Of a DNA stretch of 64,000 bases, positions 35,752-48,353 are shown one piece after another (position 1 is the stretch's first letter; each line of letters opens with the position of its first letter). The notes beneath the pieces were generated by a model. It was not told the DNA's origin, ran no database searches, and saw only the letters and a list, made by a program, of their open reading frames with translations. Both the position numbers and the translations under genes were made by a program. The DNA comes from Macrotrachela quadricornifera (taxonomy: Eukaryota; Rotifera; Eurotatoria; Philodinida; Philodinidae), in assembly GCA_022393335.1 (NCBI GenBank), contig JAJEKB010001194.1, positions 243,855-307,854 on the forward strand. The letters are read 5' to 3'.

Positions 35752-37951
35752 AATATTTCGTATTGCAAACAAAAAAAAAAAAGAAATATTTATCTACAAA
35801 TTCTATTTTATTTTTCCAAAAAAGTAAGTTGTCTGTCAAATGTCACACTTGTAATTTGTCTCGTGAGAAAAATAATGAAATGCAATGTATGTAAGAATAA
35901 AGATAGGATAAAAAAAATGAGAGAAATATGAGAAGATTGAATGAAGAAAAACATGTTTTTATTGAAAAAAAAATATTTGTAATATAAATGAAAGATAAAT
36001 TAACTCTTCTTGACCTTTTTTTTTTTTTGAATTTATAATTAAAAAAAGAAAGTTTTTTAACAGTACCTTCTGCCTCAACTTTAGCATAATACAAAAGAAA
36101 AAATCTATGTGTCTTGCTTTTCTTTCTCGTTCATTACCTCCAATTATCAGTTGCTTTTAAATTTTTTATGTTACAGCAGTAATAATTGAAATATTCTATT
36201 TTTTTTATTTTATTAGTTGTCTATGAGACAGGTTTTAAGCCGGGAAAAAAAAATTCTTTTTCTCTTAGAAATGACGTATTTTATAAGTTTTTTAAAGATA
36301 AAATATAATAAATCGAGCATTTTTTTTTTCATGAAAGTAAAAAGAAAAATTCATAGACAGATGATTATCTCGATTCTTATTTATCATTTTGATTAATTCT
36401 CAAATAATCATTTTAGTTTTAAATATTTTTTTTTTTTTTTGAAAATTCCAGATAATATTTACTATGTATACATAAAAACTTTAAAGATGAACATGAAAAA
36501 TTAATCCAGACCTTTATAATAATATTTTTATCCTTTTATTTACATATTTTCTATTTATTTCATAAATAGATCAAATATATAAAAATAGAAGGATAATCTA
36601 CTCTACGTGCTACGCCTTCACATACCGATTAAATTACAATGATAAAGGACATAGTCATAAAAAATAAATAATTCATTTAAATTCATTAGTACATGATTCT
36701 TTTTTTTTCTAGAAAAGTTAATCATTAAAAAGTCATTTTATTATATAATTATCATCATCATGAGTCCATCAAAAAAAAAAATTTTTTTTACTATTACAAA
36801 AACAAGAAAAATCATTTATTTTATTTTTGATAAAAATAAAGAAAACATAATATTTTTTACAACTATTATGATTTGTTAGTTGCTTGCGTAGATTCATCTG
36901 TATATTAATATTTTTATTATCATATAGCTTAGAATAAAATAAGATCATATCTTAATTAAAATCATTTCATCAAGGATTCAATTATCAATGTCATTTAAAT
37001 TCATTAAAATTTCATACAAATGAATATATTTATTATTAATTTAAATTTAACAACAATCTGAAAAATAAATATAACATTGTTGAACGAAGTCAAAAATTAT
37101 ATTTAATTTTTATTAATTGAAACTTGACTCAAAAAATACGGAGTATATGCGTTTCTAATCTTGTATATCGAAACAAGATACAATATATATATATATGAAC
37201 CATGACATTCGAGATTTTGACTATTTAATATAAATAATCATAATTTATATCCTTGAGAAACAATGAATTGATCATTGAATATAGTCAATGAGACAGGAAT
37301 CAGTAATAGATATAATCATTAAGACTTTAACGTGTCGAAAAGACAGACAGCGAACAGACATACAGGGTCGAAATTGAATCAAATCATATGCAGAATTACC
37401 TTGACCATGAAGCATATCATTCTTTTTTACTACTTATTCTATACATTTTTTTTCATCCGAATATATGAGAAGAAAAATGACAATCTGCATAAAATACAAG
37501 CTCATTAACTAATATATTATATATATTTATGTTTTTATTTTCATGTCTTTCTTTTCTAGCAAGGTTATGAATATTTTTGTTCTGATTTTCCATCATGTCT
37601 CTTCATTTTTTTTTGCCTTCCATAAAAAGCAACCAGTCAGCCGTATTGAAAACGATGTGAAGTCGCTGTCCATGATTATACATCACCTTAGTTGAATAAA
37701 CATAACGTCTATTAACGACTGGCACACGAATAACAACAAATTAAGAAGGATACCTGTACAGAACGTTTGTATATGCAATATATATAGAGAAAGTGAGGAG
37801 ACATACTGAGGGAGAGAGAGATAAGGTGAGAAGAGTATCACCACTTGTAATCTCTTTTTCTACAGATTCATTTGAACGTATTTGTACATATAATAGAAAA
37901 ACAAAGGAGAGAAAAGAGGAGCAAAACGAATTTGCTTATTTTAATTAGCAT
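35752..37951. other. Intergenic region
   Basis: About 2.2 kb of AT-rich sequence with no supportable exon. A slightly more GC-rich stretch at 37300-37880 precedes the ankyrin/SOCS gene and is the likely promoter region. Confidence 0.5.
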
Positions 37952-39955
37952 ATGGGTTGCAGTAACGGTAAACAACATGGTGAAAAAGACAAAAACAAAA
38001 GACGATCAAAAATTAAAAAAATATTACGTTTTCAATCACGTCATCCATCCAATTCAACACGACCAATAAGTTATACAGGAATAAATGAAAATCGTGAAGA
38101 ACATGATATATCAATTCGACCACTATCAACGATCAATGTTGTTCCATTTCATGACTTAGAAATAAGTAAAATTCATTTATTAGATAATCACTTATTTTTT
38201 AAAAATTTTATTAATTAAAGAACTATCAACTAATAATTTTGATAATCAAAATCAGACAACATCTCATTCAACATCAAGACGATCATCTAAAACAATTGAT
38301 TCATTAATAATAGGTTATAAAATAAAATAAATATATGAGAATTATTATTATTTAGTTTCGTTTTATTTTTATATTTTAAAATATTTAGATAATTCATCTG
38401 ACCAGATAAATATTACTACAAATTATCAGGAAAAATTTATAACACATACGGAATTATTTACTATCCATAAGTAGGTAAGTTTAATATTTATGTTAAAATA
38501 TGTATATTTATTTTGTTAATCAATTTAATAAATAGATCAAATGAAAATGATAATAATTCAATCGATAAAAATAATTGGAAATATTATATTCCATTAACAC
38601 TTGAAAAAATTCATAAAATATCATTATTAAAAGAGATAATATATAAAAATATTGATGATGAATTTCTTCATATAATAAATCATTTTATTCGATTTGAAAA
38701 ATCTTCTGAAAATGAAGAATTTCTTGAATGGTTTTTTGATGAACTTGAATATTTTATGCATTCATATGATGATAATAATGAATATAAACATCAATCTTTA
38801 CTTATACGTTCTATTGAACAAGATCGTTATGATTGTATGAAATATTTATTTGATCATAAATTATTATTAAGTAAACTTGATATAAATATAATTAATGAAC
38901 AAGGTCGTCATTGTTTATTAATGTTAACACATAAAAATGGTCCAATTGATTTAATAAAATATTTATTAACAAATCATTTATCATGTCTTGATACAAATAA
39001 ACTTGATTTAAATAAATTTAGTTCATTACATCATGCATGTCGACATTTTAATTTATCTATATGTGAATTAATATTACCATATATAAATAGAAAAATTTTA
39101 GAAATTGAAAATTCTGAATTACATACACCACTTGATTATTGGATTGAATGTTTATGTTCATTAAAAAAATTAAAACCAACATATATTCAACATCATTCGG
39201 ATATATTACGCCTTGATTATTTACTTAATGATAATGATTATTATTCGAATGTATTATTTTTTCAAAAATTAATTAATTATGGTGGACAATTAACTAAATT
39301 TCCATTACGTTATATACGTTCAATATTACCACAATTAACATTAAAACAAAAATTATCATATGTTGATCATCATGTTAATCTTTGTTGTACTTTATATAAA
39401 AATCGTTTATCAACATTAATACATGATTATGATTGTGTAAAAATAAGTATACAAGCTGGAGAAATTTTAACAGAATTTATTTATGCATTAGGTGCTGTAC
39501 AACTTGAACTACAAAATCGTTTAACAGCAACTCATACATATTCAAATATATATGAAACAGGTATAAATCGTTATTCTCATGAAAATAATCAAGAAAATTC
39601 ACATAATCAATTAAAATCTAAAGAACATGATGGTTTACAATTAAATATGCGTATGCTTTGTTTTAAATTTTTTCGTTTATTTCAATGTATTTATAATAAT
39701 CCAGATGTTAATGTAAAAAGTTTACATTTTGAACATATATTTCGTCGTGTTTGGGTTTATTGGAAAGAACCTATCAGGATATTTATTGCACAATGTAAAG
39801 AAAAAAATTCTTCATTAAAATCTATTTGTCGAATATTATTATTTAAACATTTAAATCATTATCCAGCTGATATACAATATTTGCCAATTAATACATCTTT
39901 AAAACAATTTGTTGCATTTGATAATCAATTCTTTATTGTTCAAAGAAAATATTAA
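37952..39955 (+). CDS. Ankyrin-repeat and SOCS-box protein with lipidation-type N-terminus
   Basis: Four exons: 37952-38165, 38221 to about 38312, about 38388-38470, and 38536-39955. Together they encode roughly 600 aa. The N-terminus MGCSNGK is followed by a Lys/Arg cluster (KNKRRSKIKK), which fits N-myristoylation plus Cys palmitoylation and membrane binding. The middle has divergent ankyrin repeats (EQGRHCLLML then LIKYLL; FSSLHHACRHFNLSICELIL; ELHTPLDYW). The C-terminus SLKSICRILLFKHL, then LPINTSLKQFVAF, fits a SOCS box, which binds Elongin B/C and Cullin-5. It is therefore a likely substrate receptor of a membrane-associated ubiquitin ligase (inference). The first exon was extended by splicing at 38165 rather than to the stop at 38218, because the downstream exon joins in frame. 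Confidence 0.75.
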
Positions 39956-40032
39956 TTTATATATAGAGTAGACCTTATTTTTTCATCTTTTTTTTTTTAT
40001 GATAAATAAAAAATATCATTCAAAGACTATTT

Positions 40033-40057
40033 CTTATCAATATTATATATTGATAAG
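40033..40057. repeat. Perfect 11-bp inverted repeat after the SOCS-box gene
   Basis: CTTATCAATAT, TAT loop, ATATTGATAAG. It lies about 78 bp after the stop codon, within the expected 3' UTR. Confidence 0.7.
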
Positions 40058-40376
40058 ATATGATTAGATATATGTGTTCTATATAACATACAGATTTGTT
40101 GAAAGTATATAAAAGTTATTGAAATTTTCTGATAATATTTTTTGTAGATGTATATAGTTCCCGAAATTAGTCTGAAAGTTTCTTCATGTAAATGGATATT
40201 TGATAGATTCATTTAAAAATTGTTTACTTACACTCTAATAATTTTCGATATTATTCAAAGAATTCTTCCCAGTATGAATACTTACTGGAATATCTTGAAA
40301 AGTTGATTTATGTATGTTTTAAATTTTTTCTATATTTTGATTATGGATCGTTTCGAATGTTTTAACGGAAATAGTA

Positions 40377-40418
40377 GTAACTTCTTGAGGGTGATACTCT
40401 CACCCTCAAGATTGTTAC
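40377..40418. repeat. Inverted repeat with GC-rich 11-bp stem
   Basis: GTAAC, TT, CTTGAGGGTGA, loop TACTC, TCACCCTCAAG, ATT, GTTAC. The inner 11 bp and outer 5 bp both pair perfectly. Confidence 0.8.
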
Positions 40419-40773
40419 GTGTCAGTTGTTGTAGTATATTAATCCGAATACTTTTTATATCATATCTGTCTGATTATTTATTATTAAGAAAATAACATAT
40501 ATGCCTGTCAACATTGTTTTCGTTAATATAAAGTTGATATTAAATGATAATCTATTTAGTTTTAATAAGGTAAAGTTAATTGATACAATAAATCAAATAT
40601 ACTCATCGTAGCAGATGTCACCCAGTATCAACACACCGTTTACTGAGGCAAGGTATACAATAATCATGGCGATGACAAACGAAAGTAATATAATAGTTAG
40701 ATTCGATTCAACTTATTTTCGTTCATTTTAATCAACTATCGAAAAAAAGCCTATTTATCAAGAACGCACGAGA

Positions 40774-43627
40774 ATGAAAAAAGGCTCGGTATTTAGTAAT
40801 AAAAAAGGTCCTTTAGGAAATGGATACGGCACATTAGTTAATATTTCATCTACATCATCTTCATTTTTCGATAATAGTAGTCAACAACAAAATCCATTAG
40901 GATCTGTTCGAAATTGGCAAGCTACACCAACAAATACACGTCGATTACCTCCTCTTCATTATCAACAATTATTACATCCATCAAACTCATCTACAAGTAT
41001 TAGAGCACATCCAATGGCTCCTTCTGCTGCTACTATTACTGGAAATACACCAAATACAAGTGTTATCAATCGAGCTAAACCATATACACTTCAAGGTCTT
41101 GTCGAAAATCTCAATGAAGTAAAGAACTATGATTTATTTTTTATTCTTTTTTTATTTTTATTTCCTACAGTTACTTACCGAACTTGGTATCCCTCATTGT
41201 ATGCGTTATGAAGTAAAATATGGCTTTGAAGATATTCTTACTGTTCTCGATGTATACCATCAATTCGTCTTTCGTAGTTTTTTTATTTCTGTATTTTAAT
41301 TATAGCATTTAACAAATCCATCACGTTATGAAAATCAACGTTTTCAACCATTTCCACCTGCTCCTCAACCAAATAAACCTGGTGGAAAAGTTTCATTAAC
41401 TGATCGTTGGGCATATTTAAAACATGTTCTTTTAACATATCGTCTTTCAACAGTTGAACAACTAACACGTATTAAACCAGAACGTACAATGTCAAATGAA
41501 AATATCATGATTATGATTGAATTATTAATTCAATTAATAACATGTATTATTAAAAGTGAACAAGAACAAGAACGTATATTAGGAAATAATTATTTAAAAG
41601 AATTTAAATTATTAATGCGTCAAATGTTTTGGATTGGTCGACATGATCCTGTTGTTATGGAAGAATCTATGTATGAATTAAGACATCATATTTATGCAAA
41701 AGATAATCTTGAAATAATTGATAAATTAAAACATGAAAAACAAATTAATGAAATGATTATTGAACGTGATCAACTTAAACAACAAGTAAAAATTTCGAAT
41801 TTTATTTTATTTCTTTTTTTGAATTATTATTTTGTTAAATATTTAGTTTGAAATATTAAAAGCAACTTGTAATGAACTTGAAAATGAATGTACAATATTA
41901 ATAAAATTAAATGAAAATGATCTTATTGAATTTACAAAAAAACAAGAAGAAATATCTGATGAACAAGCTAAATTAGTTGAATTAACACAAATTGTTGAAC
42001 AAAAAGGTATAAATATAAAAAATATTTTTCTTTTGTTTTTTTTTGCAAAAAATCATTTTTCATAAAATATTTAGAAATGGATAAAAAACATTTAACTGAT
42101 CGTAATCAATCATTATCAGATCGACTTTTTTCTCAACAAACAGATACTGAATTTCAACGTCATATTCGTTCAAATAGTGAACTTAAACAACAACATGAAG
42201 TTCTTCTTTCTACATTACTTCTTGAACAACAATTACATTCAACAGCAACTAATGAACATAAACGACTTGTTAAAGAAGTAATCAACTAAGATTCTTATTT
42301 TGAAATCTACGGATTCAAATTTTCTAATCTTCGATCAATTCGATCTTTTTTTTTCAAATCCAGTTAATATACATAGTTGGATTTGAATATCGATGTCGAT
42401 ATATAGAGAACTATTTTCAGAATTTATTTACATTAAATATCTCTAATAGAGACATTTAAGTCTGAATTTTACCATTGAAAACTATAATATTTTAATCTAC
42501 ATCACTACTTTTCTCTTATCCTTTTTTTTTTAGTTACAAGAATCTCTTGCAAAATATCAAATATTACTTAGTGCATATAAACATAAAGCACCTCGACCAC
42601 CACCATCTACGGTTGATATTGATTTAACTAATATAATTGGTGATACAACATCGAATATAGATAATGATTTAGTCAAACAAGCACAAATAGCAATTGAAAA
42701 TTTAACAAAAGAAATAAATGCTCAAGAAATTCTACTCACTCAACGTCATCGAGATCTTGAACAAGAATCAAAAACAGTATTTAAAAAAGTTTTTATTATA
42801 AACATAAATTATATATGTATATACTATAATTAGAAAATTGAAGAACTTCAATCAGCTGAACGTGAATGGAAATCAGCAGCTAAAAATGGTCAACGTCGAG
42901 CCGCTCAACAAAATGAACTAAGTCGTTTTCAACAAGAAATTCGTTTAATAAGAACAAAAATTCTTGAAATTGAACGACGAATTGAAGAGAAAAAAACATC
43001 AACAGTTCAATTAAAAAAAGATTTTGAACAAGTAAAATTATTTTCTTATATAAATATAATAATGTTTTTCTTTTTAATTATTTTTTATCTTTAGATTAAA
43101 TCAGATATTATTGAATTATTATCACGTTATGAATTATTAGAAACAAATTATATTAATAAAGAAGAAGAATTTCGACGAAATTTATCATGGTTTATATTTG
43201 ATCAAACACAATTAGCTAAAATATTTCGACGAGATGTTGATGAATTAAAACGTATGCAACAAGAATATATGTCAAAATTAGATATTAATTTAATATCATC
43301 ATCATTTGATGAACTTATTCAACAACAAATTAATAAATATTATCATTATAAACATATTGAAGATGATGAAGAAGAAGATGATGATCATGATGATGATGAT
43401 AATGAAATAGATTATCTTGATGAACAATATAAATTAATTAATAAATTTGATAAAATACATGAAGAACATATTTTATGGTTAAAAAAGAAAAAGAAAAATG
43501 CAAAAATTCTAGGACCAATTATTGAACGATTTCGTATGTTGTATGATTAATAATATTTAAATTATTTATTTTGCGTCATTTTTTAGAAGAACTCTACGAT
43601 CATTTACCAGTGCTTGATAATAAGTAA
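40774..43627 (+). CDS. Unrecognised coiled-coil protein
   Basis: A multi-exon gene. The basic, Ser/Thr/Pro-rich N-terminus (MKKGSVFSNKKG) is followed by LLTELGIPHCMRYEVKYGFE, a short globular-looking region with LTDRWAYLKHVLLTYRLSTV, and helices (MIMIELLIQLITCIIKS). From about 41700 it is long coiled coil (ELENECTILIKLNEN, LKQQHEVLLSTLLLEQQL, FQQEIRLIRTKILEIERRI), ending in an Asp/Glu-rich stretch at 43365-43410 and KKKKKNAK. I take a final splice from a GTATGT at about 43532 to an exon at 43587 ending DHLPVLDNK, because it joins in frame. Without it the ORF stops at 43550. The layout (globular N-terminus, long coiled coil) is seen in kinetochore, centrosomal and ciliary proteins, but no family is recognised. 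Gephyrin starts 165 bp downstream on the same strand. Confidence 0.7.
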
Positions 43628-43791
43628 AATTTTTCTCTTTTTTTTTGTCTGATATTTTAATATTTTATATACATATTATGAGTAATTATGTCAAATATAT
43701 AAATTTATTTTTTTATGTTAGAATAGATATATGAAAGGATTGAATTTATGAAAATTTTCTGTACTTTTAGATATATATATACATCTATAGT

Positions 43792-46700
43792 ATGACGCAA
43801 TTAAACTTTGCAGTTGTGACAGGTAATGTTAAGTTATTTTCTTTTGCTCTTATATTACACTATCGTTGTGCATTGTTAAATAATTGGACCAGAAACGTTT
43901 AAAAGAAATCTTGAAAAAACTGGAATTTTTGTCTCTCTCTTTTTATCGACTATTGTTGTTGATATCGATATATAAAATATTTAATAGGAGAAAAGACAAC
44001 GATGAACTGTTTATTATGTGATATCTATATACGTCAATGTTCGATCTAAGATTACGTTTAGTCCCGTATTAGCCTAGTCGAAACTCAGCTCTGGGAATGA
44101 ATGTGTTCAATGCTGGATCACAAAAAAAGTTTTGTTAAAATTCAACCATTAGTTGATTGTTTGGGTTTGAATGCGTAAAATTATGAATAATTTTATACAT
44201 AAGAATAAATTCTTTGGAAAATGGTCCATCATCGTGTGACTCTGTATTTCAATTCTTCGTTGATGATTCTAATATTTGAAAGCTTATTGCTTCTTCAAAG
44301 TTCATTGATCTAGAAACGAATTCGAATTTTAAGGAAAACTTCTTTCCTACCCGTGACATTGAACATGCCTATTCTTAGATCTGAGTTTTGTCAAGGCTAA
44401 TCCGAGAGTGAACATGATCTCAGTTTAAATATATATATGCTTTGTGTCTATTTCAGTGAGTACGACTTGTTATGATAATCCAATAAAGGATCAATCAGGA
44501 CCAGCACTTATTAAATTTATGGCAGATAAATCAAACGATACGTATGTAAAATGAGATTTTTCATCATTGAAAAAAATCATATTTAAATCATTAAAAGAGA
44601 GAATTCTCAAATTATTCATTTATTATCTTATTTAGTGTTCAATGGATACATCTAGCATCGACAATTGTACCTGATAATCAAATTCATCTCAAGGTATATA
44701 CGTTTTCTCTTTCAAATTTGTAGATTTCTTTTTCTTTTTCTTTCTTCCATATACATACAATTCTTCATTATAGATAGTATAAAGTAGATGCTAAAATTTG
44801 ATATAAATGGTTTCTTTTTTGATAAAACTCTATTTTGTGCTTTCACATTGCTCAAGTCGTTTGATTGATTTTACATAAGATATTCTAAGCATATCGAAAT
44901 GTTCAATTAAATGTATATGATCAATCATAAAATATTTTCATTCATTAATTGATAAAAAAATATGAATAATCTATTGATTGTTACATCATAAATGCATGAA
45001 ACAAATAACAAACGTATAATCCAAAAGCAATAGATTGTATTTGATAAACACAATAATTAGAAGTAACTAGTGAAAAACCTAGCCAAAGAACAAAGAATGT
45101 TCTGTATACTCAAGTTGAAAAACTAATTGATCATAAAACGGAAAATAGTGATTTGCAATACAGTTGGTTTAACATAAAGATATCAATGAGAAAATTACAT
45201 ATGATGGCTATATTGTCGTCTGTCTCAAGGTAAGATTTAGTTAACAACTGATATAGAAAGATTATATTTTGTTTAAAATTTATTAGATCATCTCAATTAA
45301 TGTTCTATACGTGATTTGAAAACATTAAACAAAATCGCTGGCTTTTTGTTCATTTAAATTGATATTTTAAGTGAATTTTTAAAACAAATCAGTAAAAATT
45401 GATCTACAATAAATTAAAATTCAAACAGAAGGCAGCAATTTCTATTAAAAATCATTATTTTATTTTAATAACCCATTTTGTTTTAATCGATTAATATTAT
45501 TTTTTTTTCTTATCGAATAAATCTTATTTTGAAAAATAAATTTATATTTTATTTATTTAAGATGAACTGCATAAACTTTTTGTTTATCTTTATAGGAAAC
45601 ATTATTAAAATTGAGTGATGAATTACGACCACATTTGATTTTAACAACTGGTGGAACAGGAATTAGTCCAGATGATATTACACCAGAAGTATGATTTTAT
45701 TTTTCAATTAAAATGGATATTAAAACTGAATAGAATCTATGAATAATGTCAAGATTAATATTTCTGAATACTTTATTTAATTCATCTAATTTTAAATTGC
45801 TTCTTTTAATTTCCTTTTCTAGGCTACGCGTGATGTTATTACAAGAGAAATTCCTGGTATGGCACAAACAATGATTGCAAAATCATTAGCAATCACACCA
45901 ATGGCAATGATTTCGAGGTAAGATTTATACAAAACATTCTTTTTCCTTTTACTATCCATATTGATAATTAGACCAGTATGCGGTATATATCAGCAAACAT
46001 TAATTATTAATTTACCAGGCAGTAGTAAAGGATGTGTAGTACGTACTAGTTTTTAGTTGTTTATATCTGTATTAGCATATTCTATCTTTCTATTTGCAAA
46101 GGAATGCTTAAATTTTGTTTATCCAGTTTTACGACATGCTGTTGATTTAATTCAAAATAAACGTGCAGATGTAGCTGCTACTCATTCTGCTATGCAGGGA
46201 AAAGTTCGTGATTTGTTTAGTTTTATACGATAGGAATAATATGGAGAATATTTATTCTTTTATAGACTAATAGAAAACAACATTCCTGTGGTGACGATCA
46301 CCATCACCATCATCATCATCATAGTATAATCATATAGATAATTGATATTTTAAAATAAAACTTGTGAATTTCAGCTGAAACAAGGAGTAAAGATGAACGA
46401 TTGCGTCATTCTCCATATCCGCTGATATCTGTTGATGATGCTATGAAAATTATTTTTGAACATGCTGATAAAATGTCAATAATCGATAAACCTCTAACTG
46501 GTAAATATCTCTAATAATATTAATAGAAATTTTATTATTGTTATAAAATTTTGAAATTTCAAACGAATTAATAATAATCTATTATAGAATGTTTGGGTTA
46601 CGTCTGTGCTGAGGAAGTTGTTGCTAAAGAATCATTTCCACCATTTCGAGCATCTATTAAAGATGGTTATGCTGTTCGTTTACATTCTGATCGATCTCAT

Positions 46701-48252
46701 GAACAAATCTATGAAGTTGTTGGGCGTTCAGATGCTGGAGGAGAAAATGTAAATTAAAAAAGAATGTACAAATTTATTTGATTCATCTTCTATAATATTT
46801 AATTTTTTTAGATTAACATTCCACTTAATGAAGGTCAATGTGTAATAATTAATACAGGTGCTAAATTACCTGATGATGCCAATGCTATTATTCAAATTGA
46901 AGATACACAAGTTCATGAACGTCATCCAACAAAGAAAGATGGTTCAGATGAGAAAAGTATTCGTATTATTACTGAATGTTCTATGAATCAAGATATAAGG
47001 TATATATTTGAATTAAAATTTAAATAAAAAAAAATATATATCTTCTGATATGTTTTTTTTTAATAGGAATATTGGTGATGATGTTAATGTTGGTGAACTT
47101 GTCTTAGAAAAAAATATTCCTTTAGGACCTGCTGAATTAGGTCTTCTTGCTACAGTTGGATTACAGACAGTACGTGTTTATGATAAACCACATGTTGTTG
47201 TTCTTTCAACTGGCAATGAAGTTAGTTAAATTTATATTTAATATTTTATTATTTTAAATATTTATAGTTAATGCCAATTGATGCTCCATCAACTGATAAT
47301 GGAAAAATTCGTGATAGTAACAAAATAATGCTTATGAGTGCATTACAAGATTTGAATATACAATATGTTGTTGATGGTGGTACAGCAAACGATGAGTTCG
47401 TATTTAAATTTTTTAGTACAATTTAAAATAAAGTTTCTTGTTTTTGGTACTATAGTGAATTATCAGTTATTCAAACATTACAATCAGCTTTTGAATTGGC
47501 TGATATTGTTATTTCAACCGGTGGTGTTTCCATGGGTGATAAGGTATTTAAAAATAGAAAATAAAAAAGAACGAAAAATTTTGAAAATAAATTATATAGG
47601 ATCTGATTAAATCAGTTTTAATAAAAAATTTTCATGCTACAATTCATTTTGGTCGTTTACAAATGAAACCTGGCAAACCAACTACTTTTGCTACATGTGA
47701 AATAAATGGAAAGAAAAAACTTTTCTTTGGTTTACCAGGTTTAGAAATAAATTATTTTATATTTACTTCATTTGTTCATACATATATATATATATATATC
47801 TTTAGGTAATCCCGTATCAGCTTTAGTCACATATTGGCTACTTGTTGTACCTACACTTAAGCGTATGATGGGATATATGCAACCTCATCATCCAATAATT
47901 CGTGTTCAGGTATAATTTAATTAACATAAAAAGAAAAAAAAATAACAGTACACAAAAGCAATTGTTTTTTTTGTTATTTTATGTTCGATTATTGTAGCTT
48001 AATCAGCCAATTGAATATCTTGATCATCGACCTGAATATATTCGTGTAATTATTGAATGGTCAACAAAATCATCAATTCCAATAGCACGTATTGTTTCAC
48101 CAGGAAATCAATGTAGTTCACGTTTACTTAGTGCACGACGTTGTACAGGTTTAGTACGTTTACCAAGTAAAACTGATGTTAATTCATCATTTTTTAATAT
48201 TAATCAAGATGGTAATGGTCAACAAGTTGATTGTTTGCTTTTGTCATTATAA
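43792..48252 (+). CDS. GPHN: Gephyrin: fused molybdopterin adenylyltransferase and molybdotransferase
   Basis: About 14 exons. The N-terminal MogA-like G domain starts NFAVVTVSTTCYDNP (exon 43792-43822 joined to 44457) and has LILTTGGTGISPDDITPEAT, PGMAQTM and SRPVCGIYQQTLIINLPGS. A short linker contains eight His residues. The MoeA-like E domain follows: FPPFRASIKDGYAVR, NTGAKLPDDANAIIQIEDT, LLATVGLQTV, STGNEL, GKIRDSN, ISTGGVSMGDKD, FGRLQMKPGKPT and GLPGNPVSALVTYW. It ends at 48252. The two domains make adenylated molybdopterin and then insert molybdate. In vertebrates gephyrin also scaffolds glycine/GABA-A receptors. The linker here is much shorter than in vertebrates, so Moco synthesis is the safer role. 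Intron 1 holds a MITE-like element. One donor (46204, GTTCGT) is weak. Confidence 0.94.
44066..44404. mobile_element. MITE-like inverted-repeat element in gephyrin intron 1
   Basis: The left end, ATTAGCCTAGTCGAAACTCAG at about 44069, pairs with the right end, CTGAGTTTTGTCAAGGCTAAT at 44381-44401. Weaker pairing continues inward: TGTTCAATG occurs in both arms, then AAAGTTTT or AAGTTTT. Arms are about 70 bp and total size is about 340 bp. No ORF is present, so it is a non-autonomous element candidate. Confidence 0.6.
46266..46323 (+). other. His-rich linker exon of gephyrin
   Basis: A short exon flanked by TATAG and GTATAA. It encodes TNRKQHSCGDD followed by eight consecutive His. Phases agree with the following exon (A|CT). 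The codons are mixed CAC and CAT. Confidence 0.7.
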
Positions 48253-48353
48253 TTAATATAGAAGAAAATAAAAAGAAAAAAAAAAAGAAAGATATAACAA
48301 AAAAAAAATTGTTTTTTTTTTTTCTTTTGTTTTGAACAATCAATTGATGATGA

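Larger units (their letters stand above)
39956..40773. other. Spacer with two hairpin-forming inverted repeats
   Basis: No gene seen. It contains perfect short inverted repeats at 40033-40057 and 40377-40418, listed separately. Confidence 0.5.
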
